A stretch of 36,983 nucleotides of DNA from Methanobacteriota archaeon (GCA_002708695.1 PAOZ01000037.1:1-36983); one strand, 5' to 3'. Positions 1 to 9,481 are shown, counted from the first letter of the stretch. The notes: a model not told the origin generated them from the sequence alone. Made by a program: numbers and translations.

Positions 1-2
1 AT

Positions 3-176
3 GGGATTGAAGCACGTGGTCTGGATGAGAATTTGGAATTAATCGTTGATAGAACGCCTATTCGAAATCATCTCGCTCAAACAACTCCTGAATTGATTGT
101 TAGGCGTTTGGCAGCACGTGCGCAAGGCCCCTCTGCATCGATTTTCTCAACTTTGATTAAACGCTTCAAGGATTAA
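3..176 (+). CDS. C-terminal fragment of an unidentified protein
   Basis: The third forward frame is open from the window edge and ends with TAA at 174-176, giving 57 residues that finish in a basic tail (STLIKRFKD). The piece is Arg/Leu rich (PELIVRRLAARAQGP) and looks helical and soluble, with no membrane segment or metal-binding motif. I do not recognise the family. Its end overlaps the end of the convergent lipoprotein gene by 11 bases. It is absent from the ORF track because its start lies outside the window. It is a real gene end most likely, because the other two forward frames hit stops early and the codon use matches the neighbours. Confidence 0.6.
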   Translation, partial: GIEARGLDENLELIVDRTPIRNHLAQTTPELIVRRLAARAQGPSASIFSTLIKRFKD

Positions 177-1620
177 TTGAAGCATATGAATCTGGAAGAA
201 ATAATTCCAGACCGAATAGTGGGTCAGGATCTGATGAATCGTGATAAGCGATTACAGATCCCCCGTCAGGAAGAATAGTCATACTAGCGAAATCAAATCT
301 AATGTCTTGTCCTGCTCCTGATGCTGCATCTAAATCACCTAGGCCTAGAAACGTCATTGAATCTGGTTCTAGACTTTCTGAGTATTCTCTAACATGCCAG
401 GCAATATCGATGTCTGGCCCTTCGGAACTTTGGTATCGAACATTCAGAACAAATAAGTCCAAAATTCCATTTGAATGAAATTCCCATTCTTCTATTTCTG
501 AGGCCTGCCCAGTTAGATTATAGGTTTGATTTTTCCAAGTTTCACCTCCATCAATTGAAATCATATGTTCGAATAGGAGTCCAGAATTAATGACACAATG
601 TAAATGTGCAGAGGAGTCAAATGCACAATATTCGCTTGGTAAACTGTTTCCATCCACAGTTGTCGCTCTCCACCAATTCAGGGAAGTATCTAGGAAAGCA
701 TCTCCTCCATCATTGAAAAAATTAGGAAAATATGCTCCCCCTGAAGGTACAGGAAAGCCACGCATTTTTTTGTGCGGTTTTGTGAAATCCCATGCTGGCT
801 CAAGGTTTTCTGCGATTAAATCAACTTCCATAGTATCTAATTGTGCATCTCGATCTGGGAATTCAAAATAATAGTAATTTAGTCCATCAGTAGACATTTG
901 TCCACCTCTGTTCGAAGATTGATGCCAGAAGTTCGAAATTACAAGACTAGCCCATTCCCCACTTCCGTAAGGTGCTCCCGCATCAATAGGGCCTACAATT
1001 TCCATTTGCCAAGACCTATCGTAGAATGGCTCAGTTAATCTATTGTAACACCAAGTCCAATCTTCCTCGTCGGAATCCCAGAAGAAAGCATAGAATTGGT
1101 CACCACCTGATGATGACGGATAGGGAAACCACCCCATTGCAATAATATCTCCAGTTGTTGTTTGAACGATACTTCCTTCTCCAAGACCTTCTTGTCCAGG
1201 AACAGTAAGTTTAGGCGTTCTACAATTCAAATCTTGTAAAACTGGGGGTATCCATTCTTTCCAAGTATGGCCTCTATCTTCTGACCAAGTAGGATATTCT
1301 CCTCCGAAATTGAGAATCCATCCCCATTCTGTAGCAGCAAGGTAGTGCTCACAACAATTTCCACCTTCCAAATTCCCAAAAACTGCCCAAGATGAATTGC
1401 CCCATGATTCATTTAGAGAAGGATTTGGATGACTTACATTAAATGGCCTGATTCTATCTTCTCCTGTAAATCCAGATGGGTCATCAATATAGCTGAAACC
1501 GTCGCTCCAAATATTTCCATTTACGATTTCATCATTTGAACCAAAGCATCCCGGAACAAGTAAAATGAGTGTGGCGATGATTGCAGAAATTCGCCGCCAA
1601 GTCCCACCCTCCATGTACAT
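166..1620 (-). CDS. Secreted lipoprotein with Asp-box (BNR/sialidase-like) motifs
   Basis: The 484-residue protein opens with a basic stretch (WRR), a hydrophobic segment and a lipobox-like LVPGC (Cys about residue 25), so it should be exported and tethered by a lipid. Two Asp-box motifs are visible, SEDRGHTW near residue 113 and SIDGGETW near residue 358. These turns mark beta-propeller folds of the sialidase/BNR class. The body is rich in Trp, Asp and Gly, as expected for an extracellular propeller. No catalytic sialidase residues (Arg triad, FRIP motif) can be assigned, so an enzyme activity is not claimed; it may bind glycans or serve as a structural surface protein. Two in-frame ATGs lie two codons apart at the start (1620 and 1614); the choice is open. 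Confidence 0.7.
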   Translation of the reverse strand: MYMEGGTWRRISAIIATLILLVPGCFGSNDEIVNGNIWSDGFSYIDDPSGFTGEDRIRPFNVSHPNPSLNESWGNSSWAVFGNLEGGNCCEHYLAATEWGWILNFGGEYPTWSEDRGHTWKEWIPPVLQDLNCRTPKLTVPGQEGLGEGSIVQTTTGDIIAMGWFPYPSSSGGDQFYAFFWDSDEEDWTWCYNRLTEPFYDRSWQMEIVGPIDAGAPYGSGEWASLVISNFWHQSSNRGGQMSTDGLNYYYFEFPDRDAQLDTMEVDLIAENLEPAWDFTKPHKKMRGFPVPSGGAYFPNFFNDGGDAFLDTSLNWWRATTVDGNSLPSEYCAFDSSAHLHCVINSGLLFEHMISIDGGETWKNQTYNLTGQASEIEEWEFHSNGILDLFVLNVRYQSSEGPDIDIAWHVREYSESLEPDSMTFLGLGDLDAASGAGQDIRFDFASMTILPDGGSVIAYHDSSDPDPLFGLELFLPDSYASINP

Positions 1621-1671
1621 TTTTTGTAGCCTTACCTTTTGTGATTGTCGGCTTTTTGGGATTTATTGTAA

Positions 1672-4482
1672 ATGGTAGGGTTCAAGCCCTTGCTATTGTC
1701 TTGTGGATTCATGGGAGTCGGCAAGCAGTACCAAGTTATCCTGGCAATTGCTGTTTTCTTGCTCACACCAATTTCTGGATTGGTTGCAGGGGATGGAAAT
1801 GATGATTTGCAAGTTTCTGAGATTTTGGTTTCTTCCAACAATGAGAATTATGGGGGGACTGATTGGAATTGTGATGGCTCATTTGGTAGTAATAGTGATC
1901 AATTTGTTGAATTGTATAATCCTTCTTCCAATTCTATCGATATTAGTGGATGGAGTTTAGAGTTTCAAGGTGTTGAATCTACTGATTCATACACAATTCC
2001 TTCAGGAGTTACAGTTGACAATGGGAATCGAATAGTGTTTTTCAGAGCAGATACAGGCATAGCATTCGATTATTATGGAGGAGGTTCTGTTAGATTGGTT
2101 AGTCCTTCAGGGAATTTAATCTCATCAATTTCTTTTGAGGGTGAAGATTCTGATTGGGACACATCATATGTTTCGGATTCTAGTGGACAAGTTTCCAAAG
2201 TTTCACCCCCTACTCCTGGTTGGGGCCCTGGGGAAAATCCTCCTTTATCTGGCCCAGGTGCACCTTGTCCAGAATTTACTGGAGTAAGTCATTCTGGATC
2301 ATATGTTCTTTCTGGAACAATAGTGACTATGGAATCTGAATCTAGTGTTTTACTAAATGGGAATATATTGGTTGTAGATGGAATTATTTCTGCTGTTTGG
2401 TCCGAAGGTCAGACTATTCCTAGTGCTGCTGAGGGTATTGAAATCATTGATACAGGCGGAATAATTTATCCCGGTTTACTAGATGTTCACAATCATCCCC
2501 ATTACAATGTAATCCCAATTTGGGATCATGGAACTGATGGTTGGGAAAATCGATACCAATGGAGGACTGAATCTGAATATAAGGATGCAATTACTAAAGT
2601 GGAAAATGGTCTTAATGATGGGGGTTCAGATGGTTGTGGATTAATGGTTGAATCAATGAAACACGCAGAAGTGAAATCAATCGTTGGAGGTACAACTGTA
2701 ATTCAGGGCGCTACTACGGAGAGTGAATCTACCTTTGATTCAATATTAGCTCGAAATGTGGAAAAGGAAAATTTCGGCTCAGATGGAATTGAGACACGTG
2801 TCGGGGGCTCTTGGTTCCCTCCAGATTATTCCGGTTCACATATTAAATCGAAGAAGTCGGCAGGAACTCTAGATGCTTGGATGATACATCTTTCAGAGGG
2901 AATTGATGAACCATCTAGAGCCGAATTTGACTCTCTTGTGAACAATCAATTGCTTATTGATGAATTAATTGTAATTCATGGCACTGCTCTCACAGCAACC
3001 GAGTTTTCTTTGATGGCACAAGTAGATGCATCTTTGGTTTGGTCGCCTATGTCCAATTTATTGTTATATGGCGATACTGCAGATATTGCAGCAGCTGATG
3101 ATGCAGGTGTATCAATCTCAATTTCTCCTGATTGGGCTCCTTCAGGGGCTAAGAATGTGTTACATGAGGTAAAGATTGCAGATTGGTGGGATACGAACGT
3201 ACTTGGAGACCGTTTTTCCGATTTTGAGATGGCACAGATGCTTACTACTAATTCTGTGGACCAAGTTGCATGGACTGACCATCTAGGTAGAATAAAACCT
3301 GGTTTAGCAGCAGATTTTCTTGTTCTTGACTCGTTTGAATCTAATCCTTACAGGAATCTCATTGAAGCGGTAGATCCAGATGTTCGCTTAGTTGTAGTTG
3401 GAGGATTACCCGTTTTCGGTGATGTCGATTTGATGCAGATAATGACTAATGATACAGAAATAATCAGCGCCCCTGATTTTGTCAAAGGAATTGATATTCG
3501 ATTTGATGGAGTACCTTCAGGTACGCAGACATATGCAGTTGTGGAACAAAAATTGAGAGATTGTTTAGAAGATCTTTCCATAGGTCCTAGACCGTTTGAC
3601 CCTTGGTATACATTTGGTGATGACCGTTATTTTGACGTCTTGAACCGTTCATTAACATTTCAAAATGGGCGTTCAGTTGATTTATGGTCCGATTATTATG
3701 ACATAAATCTCGATTCAAATGGGAATCGTACATCTGTAGAATCTTCTGACCCCTCAACTTGGACAGGTGGTAGCTCAAATAATCAAACTTCTGATTCGAA
3801 TGATTCCTCAGGGAATGAAGGAAATGAAGTTCAAGATTTGAATAATAGTATTTCAATCGATGAACTTCCAATTTTATGGCCTACTTTTGGGCCATTCGGT
3901 GGTGAACAACATCCTTCCAATTCCACCTTTGAACAAGGGATTCATATTGAGGAATGTACTACTATTTCTCAGATCAAAGAAGATGGGAAGGTTAGGGGTT
4001 GTGGCGCAGTAGTTGTTTTAATTCAGGAATCAACAGGGGGTTTTGTTGAATCTGAATCATCTGTTGAATACCTAGATATTTGTCCTGAAGATTCGGTTTG
4101 GGATTCACCTCATCCTGAGATTAGCGAATCATTTGAAACAGGTAATTGGCCAGTGAGCCGATTAGACCCAAGTTATCTTCCAGGTGATGTAATTACATTC
4201 CCTGGGATGACTTGTGCTGATCCAATTGTTGCTCAAACACTGCACTATACGATAATCACGGATGATACCCAAATTGGACAATGGGAATGTAGGCAGGCAA
4301 TGAATTGGATTAACAAGATAGATTCTAACACTCAATCAGATGATTCTCTAAATTCGGAACAATTGGATGAATCACTTTCATCTTCTTTGACTGGAGAAGT
4401 TTGGTATTGGTTTGCAATTGTATTTGCCTTTGCGATTTTGTCTGTTTCAGCATTTGTAATTGTTCGATCAATTAAGAAATAA
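1672..4482 (+). CDS. Membrane-anchored amidohydrolase with N-terminal lamin-tail-like domain
   Basis: Residues about 14-40 form a signal peptide. Residues about 45-155 resemble a lamin-tail domain (FVELYNPSSNSIDISGWSL, then VRLVSPSGNLISSISF). Residues about 210-590 are an amidohydrolase of the cytosine deaminase/ATZ-TRZ branch: DVHNHPH (H273, H275), MIHLSEG (H406), VIHGTAL (H436) and the ligand Asp in SISPDW (D487), followed by the family ending KPGLAADFLVLD. All expected metal ligands are therefore present, and the enzyme should hydrolyse a C-N bond in a cyclic or amide substrate that cannot be named. A long Ser/Asn/Asp-rich region follows and a single C-terminal helix (WYWFAIVFAFAILSVSAFVIV) before a basic RSIKK end anchors it with the catalytic part outside. 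ATG 1711 is an alternative start that gives a cleaner signal peptide. The gene ends directly against cysS. Confidence 0.75.
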   Translation: MVGFKPLLLSCGFMGVGKQYQVILAIAVFLLTPISGLVAGDGNDDLQVSEILVSSNNENYGGTDWNCDGSFGSNSDQFVELYNPSSNSIDISGWSLEFQGVESTDSYTIPSGVTVDNGNRIVFFRADTGIAFDYYGGGSVRLVSPSGNLISSISFEGEDSDWDTSYVSDSSGQVSKVSPPTPGWGPGENPPLSGPGAPCPEFTGVSHSGSYVLSGTIVTMESESSVLLNGNILVVDGIISAVWSEGQTIPSAAEGIEIIDTGGIIYPGLLDVHNHPHYNVIPIWDHGTDGWENRYQWRTESEYKDAITKVENGLNDGGSDGCGLMVESMKHAEVKSIVGGTTVIQGATTESESTFDSILARNVEKENFGSDGIETRVGGSWFPPDYSGSHIKSKKSAGTLDAWMIHLSEGIDEPSRAEFDSLVNNQLLIDELIVIHGTALTATEFSLMAQVDASLVWSPMSNLLLYGDTADIAAADDAGVSISISPDWAPSGAKNVLHEVKIADWWDTNVLGDRFSDFEMAQMLTTNSVDQVAWTDHLGRIKPGLAADFLVLDSFESNPYRNLIEAVDPDVRLVVVGGLPVFGDVDLMQIMTNDTEIISAPDFVKGIDIRFDGVPSGTQTYAVVEQKLRDCLEDLSIGPRPFDPWYTFGDDRYFDVLNRSLTFQNGRSVDLWSDYYDINLDSNGNRTSVESSDPSTWTGGSSNNQTSDSNDSSGNEGNEVQDLNNSISIDELPILWPTFGPFGGEQHPSNSTFEQGIHIEECTTISQIKEDGKVRGCGAVVVLIQESTGGFVESESSVEYLDICPEDSVWDSPHPEISESFETGNWPVSRLDPSYLPGDVITFPGMTCADPIVAQTLHYTIITDDTQIGQWECRQAMNWINKIDSNTQSDDSLNSEQLDESLSSSLTGEVWYWFAIVFAFAILSVSAFVIVRSIKK

Positions 4483-5985
4483 TTACTTCAGTGACCATTC
4501 CACTCCATCTGGAGTATCTTGAACATCAATTCCCATTTCTGCTAGTCGATCTCTGATTTCATCAGCTGCCCCCCAATCTTTTGCATGTCGTGCAATCGAT
4601 CTTCGGGCAAGCAATGCTTCTACTTCGTCCCTCACTGCAATTCTTCTAGGATCTAGTCTAGGATCAAAAATCGCCTTCGCAATTTCTTTTGTTGGAAGAA
4701 CTCCCAAAATAGACCCCGCAATCTCTTCGATCCAGTCTACTGAAAATACAGCAAATGCTGCTGTATCTATTTCGTCTATTTTCTCTGAATCAAGTACTTC
4801 CGAAATTATTCTGGCACCTGCTTGAACTTTTGATAATGCAAGTCTACTGTTTAAATCATCATCTAATGCACGCGCTGCATCTTCTGCTAATGATTCAATT
4901 ACACCTATTCGTTGTGACAAATATTCTGATGAGGTAACATCACCTTGAGGGAGTGATGGCAGTGGAGATAGAGCTTCTCCTTCTTCTTTTGAGATAATTG
5001 CCTGCCCATATATTTCAGATAATTTTCGTTGATTTCCCTTTGCATCATCCAATAATTGTTCACTAACATCAATTGGATTTCGGTAGTGTGCATTGAGTAA
5101 GGCATATCTCAAAACAATAGGATCATAGATTTTGAATGCATCTTTTACCGTCCAAAAATTTCCTAGACTCTTACTCATTTTTTCTCCATCTACTCTAACA
5201 AATCCATTGTGCATCCAAACACCTACAACTGGTTCTTTACCTGTGCAACATTCGGATTGGAAAATTTCTGCTTCATGATGTGGGAACCTTAGATCAAATC
5301 CACCTCCATGGATATCGAAAGATTCCCCAAAGTGATGTAGACTCATTGCACTACATTCGATATGCCATCCCGGTCTTCCCTTTCCCCATGGAGAATCCCA
5401 AGATGGTTCACCTGGTTTTGCTGCTTTCCAGAGCGCGAAATCGTTGTGTTCCCTTTTACCCGATTTATCTAATCGCCCTGAACCACCTGCTTGTACTGCT
5501 TCAATTGTGTTTCCAGTCAAGGTCCCGAATTTTTCAGGTGCAGATGAAACTGAGAACCAGACTCCATCAGATGATACATACGCATTTTCTTTTTCGATTA
5601 GAATTTCAATCATTTTGATAATTCCATCTAAGTGTTCAGTTACTCTTGGGTAATGATCTGCTCGTTCTACCCCTAATGCATCCATTACTAGATAGTAATC
5701 CTCTATATTTCGATTAGCAATTTCTAGGAAATTCACTCCTTCTTCATTTGCGATGTTGATTATTTTATCATCGATATCAGTAAAATTTTGAACATAATCT
5801 ACATCGTAACCAGATGCCTCTAACCATCGATGAAGAAGGTCGAAAGCGATGTAACATCGAGCATGTCCTATGTGAGAAGGAGAATATGGAGTAATCCCAC
5901 AAACATACATCTGAACCTTTCCAGGAATTGCAGGATGGAAGGCAACCTTCTCTTTCCTGCGAGTATCATAAAGGTGTAGAGTCAT
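4483..5985 (-). CDS. cysS: Cysteinyl-tRNA synthetase
   Basis: This class I synthetase charges tRNA-Cys with cysteine. The signature sites are clear: the zinc Cys in YVCGITPYSPSHIGHAR together with the HIGH motif, further zinc ligands in GWHIECSAM and FPHHEAEI, and the KMSKS loop (EKMSKSLGNFWT). The C-terminal part carries the helical anticodon-binding domain and ends in the usual IRDRLAEMGI...DTPDGVEW. The ORF track begins at 6012, but the family starts with a TLHLYDT-like strand, which places the start at ATG 5985. The preceding GAGGAGG lies only two bases from that ATG, which is tight for a ribosome site. At about 500 residues the length is normal. It is convergent with the amidohydrolase with no gap and divergent from the NAD-dependent reductase. 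Confidence 0.95.
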   Translation of the reverse strand: MTLHLYDTRRKEKVAFHPAIPGKVQMYVCGITPYSPSHIGHARCYIAFDLLHRWLEASGYDVDYVQNFTDIDDKIINIANEEGVNFLEIANRNIEDYYLVMDALGVERADHYPRVTEHLDGIIKMIEILIEKENAYVSSDGVWFSVSSAPEKFGTLTGNTIEAVQAGGSGRLDKSGKREHNDFALWKAAKPGEPSWDSPWGKGRPGWHIECSAMSLHHFGESFDIHGGGFDLRFPHHEAEIFQSECCTGKEPVVGVWMHNGFVRVDGEKMSKSLGNFWTVKDAFKIYDPIVLRYALLNAHYRNPIDVSEQLLDDAKGNQRKLSEIYGQAIISKEEGEALSPLPSLPQGDVTSSEYLSQRIGVIESLAEDAARALDDDLNSRLALSKVQAGARIISEVLDSEKIDEIDTAAFAVFSVDWIEEIAGSILGVLPTKEIAKAIFDPRLDPRRIAVRDEVEALLARRSIARHAKDWGAADEIRDRLAEMGIDVQDTPDGVEWSLK

Positions 5986-6090
5986 GTCCTCCTCGTCCCT
6001 TGGGCAGCACACTTCAACATAAATGCGTGCGAACTAATTTTGATTAAAACCGTAACAAAAATTCAAACCAAAGAAAATAGTACGTCAAGT

Positions 6091-7086
6091 ATGAGTGGCA
6101 CATTCAAGCGAATATTGGTAACTGGGTGCACAGGTTTTCTCGGCCGACAGGTTACTCATGAGTTTCTTTCTAGAGGGTATTTTGTTAGAGGTACAACTAG
6201 AACTCCTGATGAATTGCACCAAGATATATTGGAAGATTTTGATTGTAATCCCTTATTGGAACTCAGATGTCTTGATTTGATTTCTGATGAGGGGTGGGAA
6301 AGTGCAATGAAAGATATTGATGCTATCGTTCATACAGCATCTCCTTTTTCTGCTTATGAACCAAAGGATGAGCAAGAATTGATTAAGCCGGCCAGAGAAG
6401 GAACAATTCGTGTTTTGACTCATGGATATGAAGCAGGCATTCGTAAGTTTGTGATTACGTCATCTACTGCTGCTATTTCAGGTGCTACTCCAACAAGTAA
6501 AAACAAGACGTATTCTCATGAAAACTGGACTGATCTAAATAGTAAAATTTCGGCTTACACTAAGAGTAAAACTTTAGCTGAACAAGCAGCATGGGAATTT
6601 ATCGAATCACATCCTGATTCCATACTTACAACTGTAAATCCAAATGTGATATTGGGTCCCTTGCATAGTGGGACGCCAGGTACCTCATTAAGAATAATTG
6701 AATCAATAATTGACAGTTGGTATCCTGGTTTTCCAAAAATCAGTTTTGCTCCAGTGGATGTTCGCGATGTGGCTTGGATGCATGCTGAAGCAATTGAGAA
6801 TTCAAATCTAAATGGGGAACGATTGATTATGGCAACTTCTCCAATCACTATGCCTCAAATTGCAGCACATCTCAAATCCAATGGTTGGAAAGTATCTACT
6901 CGTGCTCTTCCCAATTTTATTGTAAAAATCATGGCGCTTTTCATCAAAGAGGCACGTTTAGTTTCTAGTGGTCTTGGCACAACTAACTATTATGATTGTT
7001 CAAACACTATCCAAAAATCAGGATGGAAATCTAAATCCCAAAAAGAGATGATAATTTCCGCAGTCGATTCATTGAACCTTCGATAA
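6091..7086 (+). CDS. NAD(P)-dependent extended SDR (dihydroflavonol-4-reductase/epimerase-like)
   Basis: The protein begins with a Rossmann strand and dinucleotide loop, ILVTGCTGFLGRQV (TGxxGxxG). It then has the DAIVHTASPF segment that contacts the cofactor, the ITSSTAA strand with the catalytic Ser/Thr, and the active-site YTKSK (YxxxK). Together these define the extended short-chain dehydrogenase fold, and the overall pattern (HTASP, TSSTAA, NPNVILGP) is closest to dihydroflavonol-4-reductase-like proteins. Substrate is unknown; reduction of a ketone or aldehyde in lipid or sugar metabolism is possible. The track starts at a TTG at 6040; ATG 6091 sits just before the first beta strand and is preferred. 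It is a single gene facing away from cysS, and its end lies 6 bases from the convergent membrane-protein gene. Confidence 0.85.
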   Translation: MSGTFKRILVTGCTGFLGRQVTHEFLSRGYFVRGTTRTPDELHQDILEDFDCNPLLELRCLDLISDEGWESAMKDIDAIVHTASPFSAYEPKDEQELIKPAREGTIRVLTHGYEAGIRKFVITSSTAAISGATPTSKNKTYSHENWTDLNSKISAYTKSKTLAEQAAWEFIESHPDSILTTVNPNVILGPLHSGTPGTSLRIIESIIDSWYPGFPKISFAPVDVRDVAWMHAEAIENSNLNGERLIMATSPITMPQIAAHLKSNGWKVSTRALPNFIVKIMALFIKEARLVSSGLGTTNYYDCSNTIQKSGWKSKSQKEMIISAVDSLNLR

Positions 7087-7092
7087 TTTGAG

Positions 7093-7488
7093 TTATTCAG
7101 AATCAATTAATCCATTTGCACGCGCCCATCTAAAGGATTGAACGCATGCATATGTGTAAACTCCACCAAGGACCAGCAATAGTGCATGAGAAATGATCAA
7201 GATACCTGAGGAATCTGCATCCAACAGAACCATTGGCAACCTTAGTCCTCCTAAGGCACATAACAATCCAAACACTACAGCGATGTGCATGAACAGTTTT
7301 GTACGAGATGGAAACCGGTCTGCAGCCGACCCCATAACAGCGATTGGAGTCCCCATGATCGTAGGAATCAAAGCTGTGGCACTGGCATTACCAGAAATCA
7401 TGTATGCTGCAACTCCCCAAGCGGAGAGTATCCCTCCGACCAATATTGATATCAGTGGCATCTTCATTCCTAGAAATTTGTAACTCAT
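7093..7488 (-). CDS. Four-helix membrane protein in the fixCX operon
   Basis: This 131-residue protein has four hydrophobic segments: MPLISILVGGILSAWGVAAYMI, ALIPTIMGTPIAVMGSA, LFMHIAVVFGLLCALGGL and GILIISHALLLVLGGVYTYACV. I recognise no family signature. It is third in a minus-strand operon behind the FixC-like flavoprotein and FixX ferredoxin. Its ATG follows the fixX stop by nine bases and is preceded by a full-strength GGTGATA ribosome site, so it is expressed with them. A role as a membrane partner for the flavoprotein or as a small quinone-site subunit is inference only. Confidence 0.75.
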   Translation of the reverse strand: MSYKFLGMKMPLISILVGGILSAWGVAAYMISGNASATALIPTIMGTPIAVMGSAADRFPSRTKLFMHIAVVFGLLCALGGLRLPMVLLDADSSGILIISHALLLVLGGVYTYACVQSFRWARANGLIDSE

Positions 7489-7497
7489 TTTATCACC

Positions 7498-7815
7498 TTA
7501 ACCATATGCATAAGTAATTCCAAAACCACCACGAGGATGATTCCAACTCAATGCACCATCAGTACACATCAAGAAGCAGGTTCCACATTCAACACAATCT
7601 TCGTATTGAAATTTCATTTCTTCCAATCCTACATCTCGGAACATATAGCATTGCGCAGGACATCCCCAAACACACATCATGGAATCACAATCGCCACATT
7701 TCTTAGTATCTACAATGATATGGGCATGCTCATGTTCGTCAACATTGTAGGCAATTAGTCCAAGACCATTTTTTACATCATATTCAAAAAGTCCTATTTT
7801 TGTTTTTTCACTCAT
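7498..7815 (-). CDS. fixX: FixX-type ferredoxin
   Basis: A 105-residue ferredoxin with nine cysteines: C40, C43, C48, C52 and C56 in CGDCDSMMCVWGCPAQC, and C74, C77, C80 and C84 in CVECGTCFLMC. The closing segment WNHPRGGFGITYAYG matches the characteristic end of FixX and of the ferredoxin domain of electron-transfer flavoprotein:quinone oxidoreductases. It should relay electrons from the reduced flavoprotein encoded upstream to quinone. The ATG at 7815 is preceded by GAGGTGCG on the coding strand and lies 17 bases after the upstream fixC stop, so the two are co-transcribed. Confidence 0.88.
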   Translation of the reverse strand: MSEKTKIGLFEYDVKNGLGLIAYNVDEHEHAHIIVDTKKCGDCDSMMCVWGCPAQCYMFRDVGLEEMKFQYEDCVECGTCFLMCTDGALSWNHPRGGFGITYAYG

Positions 7816-7832
7816 TTTCGCACCTCTTTTGA

Positions 7833-9395
7833 TTACAGTTTTCGCCCCATCATTCCTAATCTGATTAAGTTAAGCAATCCCATACCTTTCTTGGTTTTCT
7901 TATCCTTCCGTCGCATTTCTTTTCTTAATCGAAGAGCCTGTTTTTCAACTGTGATTTTTTCTTCACCTATTTCACGAACAACTCTATTGAACATTTTACC
8001 CATGAATTTTGGAACCCAAGTATAATTTGCATCATCTGCTAGGAACTTTGCTGTAGTCTTGAAACGCCTTAAATCTCGCATTACATAAGACTGATCGAGG
8101 TCTTTTTTGTATTGACCTAGAGACTTTTTACTGAAATCTCCTGATTCAATACATTTAGCAATTACTTTAGCGGCGAGTTTACCTGAATGAATTGAGTAGT
8201 TTTGTCCCTGAATTACAGCGCCATTTGAGTAAACAAGGCCAGCGGCATCTCCAATGACAACAGCACCATCTCTTACCAGACGCGATGGCATTCGGTCTAA
8301 TCCATACTCAGGAACCAAATGTGCGCCATATTCCACTGTTTCTCCTCCACTAATTAGAGGCGCAATTGCTGGATGGGATTTGTAGGCTTCTAACATGTCA
8401 TATGTATGGATTCCAGACGGTAGACTATCTAACTGAATTACTACGCCTATTGAGAGAGTATCTCGATTAGTGTAAAGCCAACCTCCTGCTCTAGGAACTT
8501 GGCCCGCCGTAACTGGATATTCTTCCCATGCTTTCTCAGCCATATCGTCGTATATGGCTAATGCTGCTTCCATTGCCATTCCACTAGGAGGCCTTTCTTC
8601 ATCACCTGAAAAACATCCAAATCTACTGTTAATTACATCTTCTCCAAGATGTATTACTTCCTTAACTCCTAAGATTATTCCATGTCGAGATTGAGCATGT
8701 AACATTGTATCAAAAGCATATGATCGTGTTAATATTGAATTACTACCTTCTGCAATTACAACTACATTACTGGTCATTATTTCTCCATCTTGAACAATCC
8801 CGCATATTTTACCCTCGCGCACAGCATTAACTATCTCCTGATCTGCATTGTCAATTCTCCATTTTTGAGCTGCCCCTCTTCCCGAATCTTCTGCAGGAGA
8901 AGTCAAGTCTCTGGCTGAATAAGAAGTGTGGTCAAGCCCATCGATATGTAATTGATCAATCTTAATGCCAGGCATGATGAAAACTCCGACTTCTTCGAGT
9001 TTTTCAGCAAACCACGAATCTGTTTTTGCTCGAAGAACACTCCATCCTGTTCTCATAGATGGTTCTTCAGTCCCTCCAATTCCATCCCAAGAAGCAAATT
9101 TACCTTCCATAATAAACGCATCTTCAGAGGACAAGAATCCAATTTTTTTGTGATTTATGTATCGTTCAATCCCTGGATTTTCCATTTCCCAATTTGGAAA
9201 AATATCGTCCAATTCATCCAGTTCTCTGCCCCAAAGGATACCGCCAGAAAGGTTCTTGGCACCAATTGGTTCACCCCGATCAACCACTAGAATTCTGTCT
9301 CCTTCAACCCCTTCTTTTAGAAGTTGAGCAGCACAAGCCATGCCTGCCATTCCACATCCGATAATGATGACATCGAAGTCAACATCTTCGCTCAT
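7833..9395 (-). CDS. fixC: FixC-like flavoprotein (ETF:quinone oxidoreductase)
   Basis: The 520-residue protein starts with an FAD-binding Rossmann motif (DVIIIGCGMAGMACAAQLL) and the FixC/ETF-QO hallmark EPIGAKNLSGGILWG. A second FAD contact, VIGDAAGLVYSNGAVIQGQNYSIHSG, lies in the C-terminal half, and a basic helical tail (LRLRKEMRRKDKKTKKG) follows. The combination with the downstream FixX identifies it as the membrane-peripheral oxidoreductase that takes electrons from ETF (FixAB) and delivers them to quinone, as in fatty-acid and amino-acid oxidation. It is related to geranylgeranyl reductases, which also carry this FAD fold, but the AKNLSGG motif and the adjacent fixX favour FixC. No fixA or fixB is in the window. 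The gene is first in its operon. Confidence 0.85.
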   Translation of the reverse strand: MSEDVDFDVIIIGCGMAGMACAAQLLKEGVEGDRILVVDRGEPIGAKNLSGGILWGRELDELDDIFPNWEMENPGIERYINHKKIGFLSSEDAFIMEGKFASWDGIGGTEEPSMRTGWSVLRAKTDSWFAEKLEEVGVFIMPGIKIDQLHIDGLDHTSYSARDLTSPAEDSGRGAAQKWRIDNADQEIVNAVREGKICGIVQDGEIMTSNVVVIAEGSNSILTRSYAFDTMLHAQSRHGIILGVKEVIHLGEDVINSRFGCFSGDEERPPSGMAMEAALAIYDDMAEKAWEEYPVTAGQVPRAGGWLYTNRDTLSIGVVIQLDSLPSGIHTYDMLEAYKSHPAIAPLISGGETVEYGAHLVPEYGLDRMPSRLVRDGAVVIGDAAGLVYSNGAVIQGQNYSIHSGKLAAKVIAKCIESGDFSKKSLGQYKKDLDQSYVMRDLRRFKTTAKFLADDANYTWVPKFMGKMFNRVVREIGEEKITVEKQALRLRKEMRRKDKKTKKGMGLLNLIRLGMMGRKL

Positions 9396-9481
9396 TATAG
9401 CAGCCTCACATCATTCCACTCGTATGCCGCCCTTGAATGTCTCCATTGAAAATGTCATGAAAGGTAAGAGGAATTAGCAAT

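Noticed and set aside
590-871. Plus-strand ORF of 93 residues
   Set aside because: Shadow of the Asp-box lipoprotein gene on the minus strand.
6040-6090. N-terminal extension of the NAD-dependent reductase from TTG
   Set aside because: The extra residues are Lys/Thr/Ser rich and precede the first Rossmann strand; ATG 6091 fits the family start.
7833-9395. Geranylgeranyl reductase
   Set aside because: Same FAD fold, but the GAKNLSGG motif and adjacent FixX ferredoxin favour the ETF:quinone oxidoreductase type.
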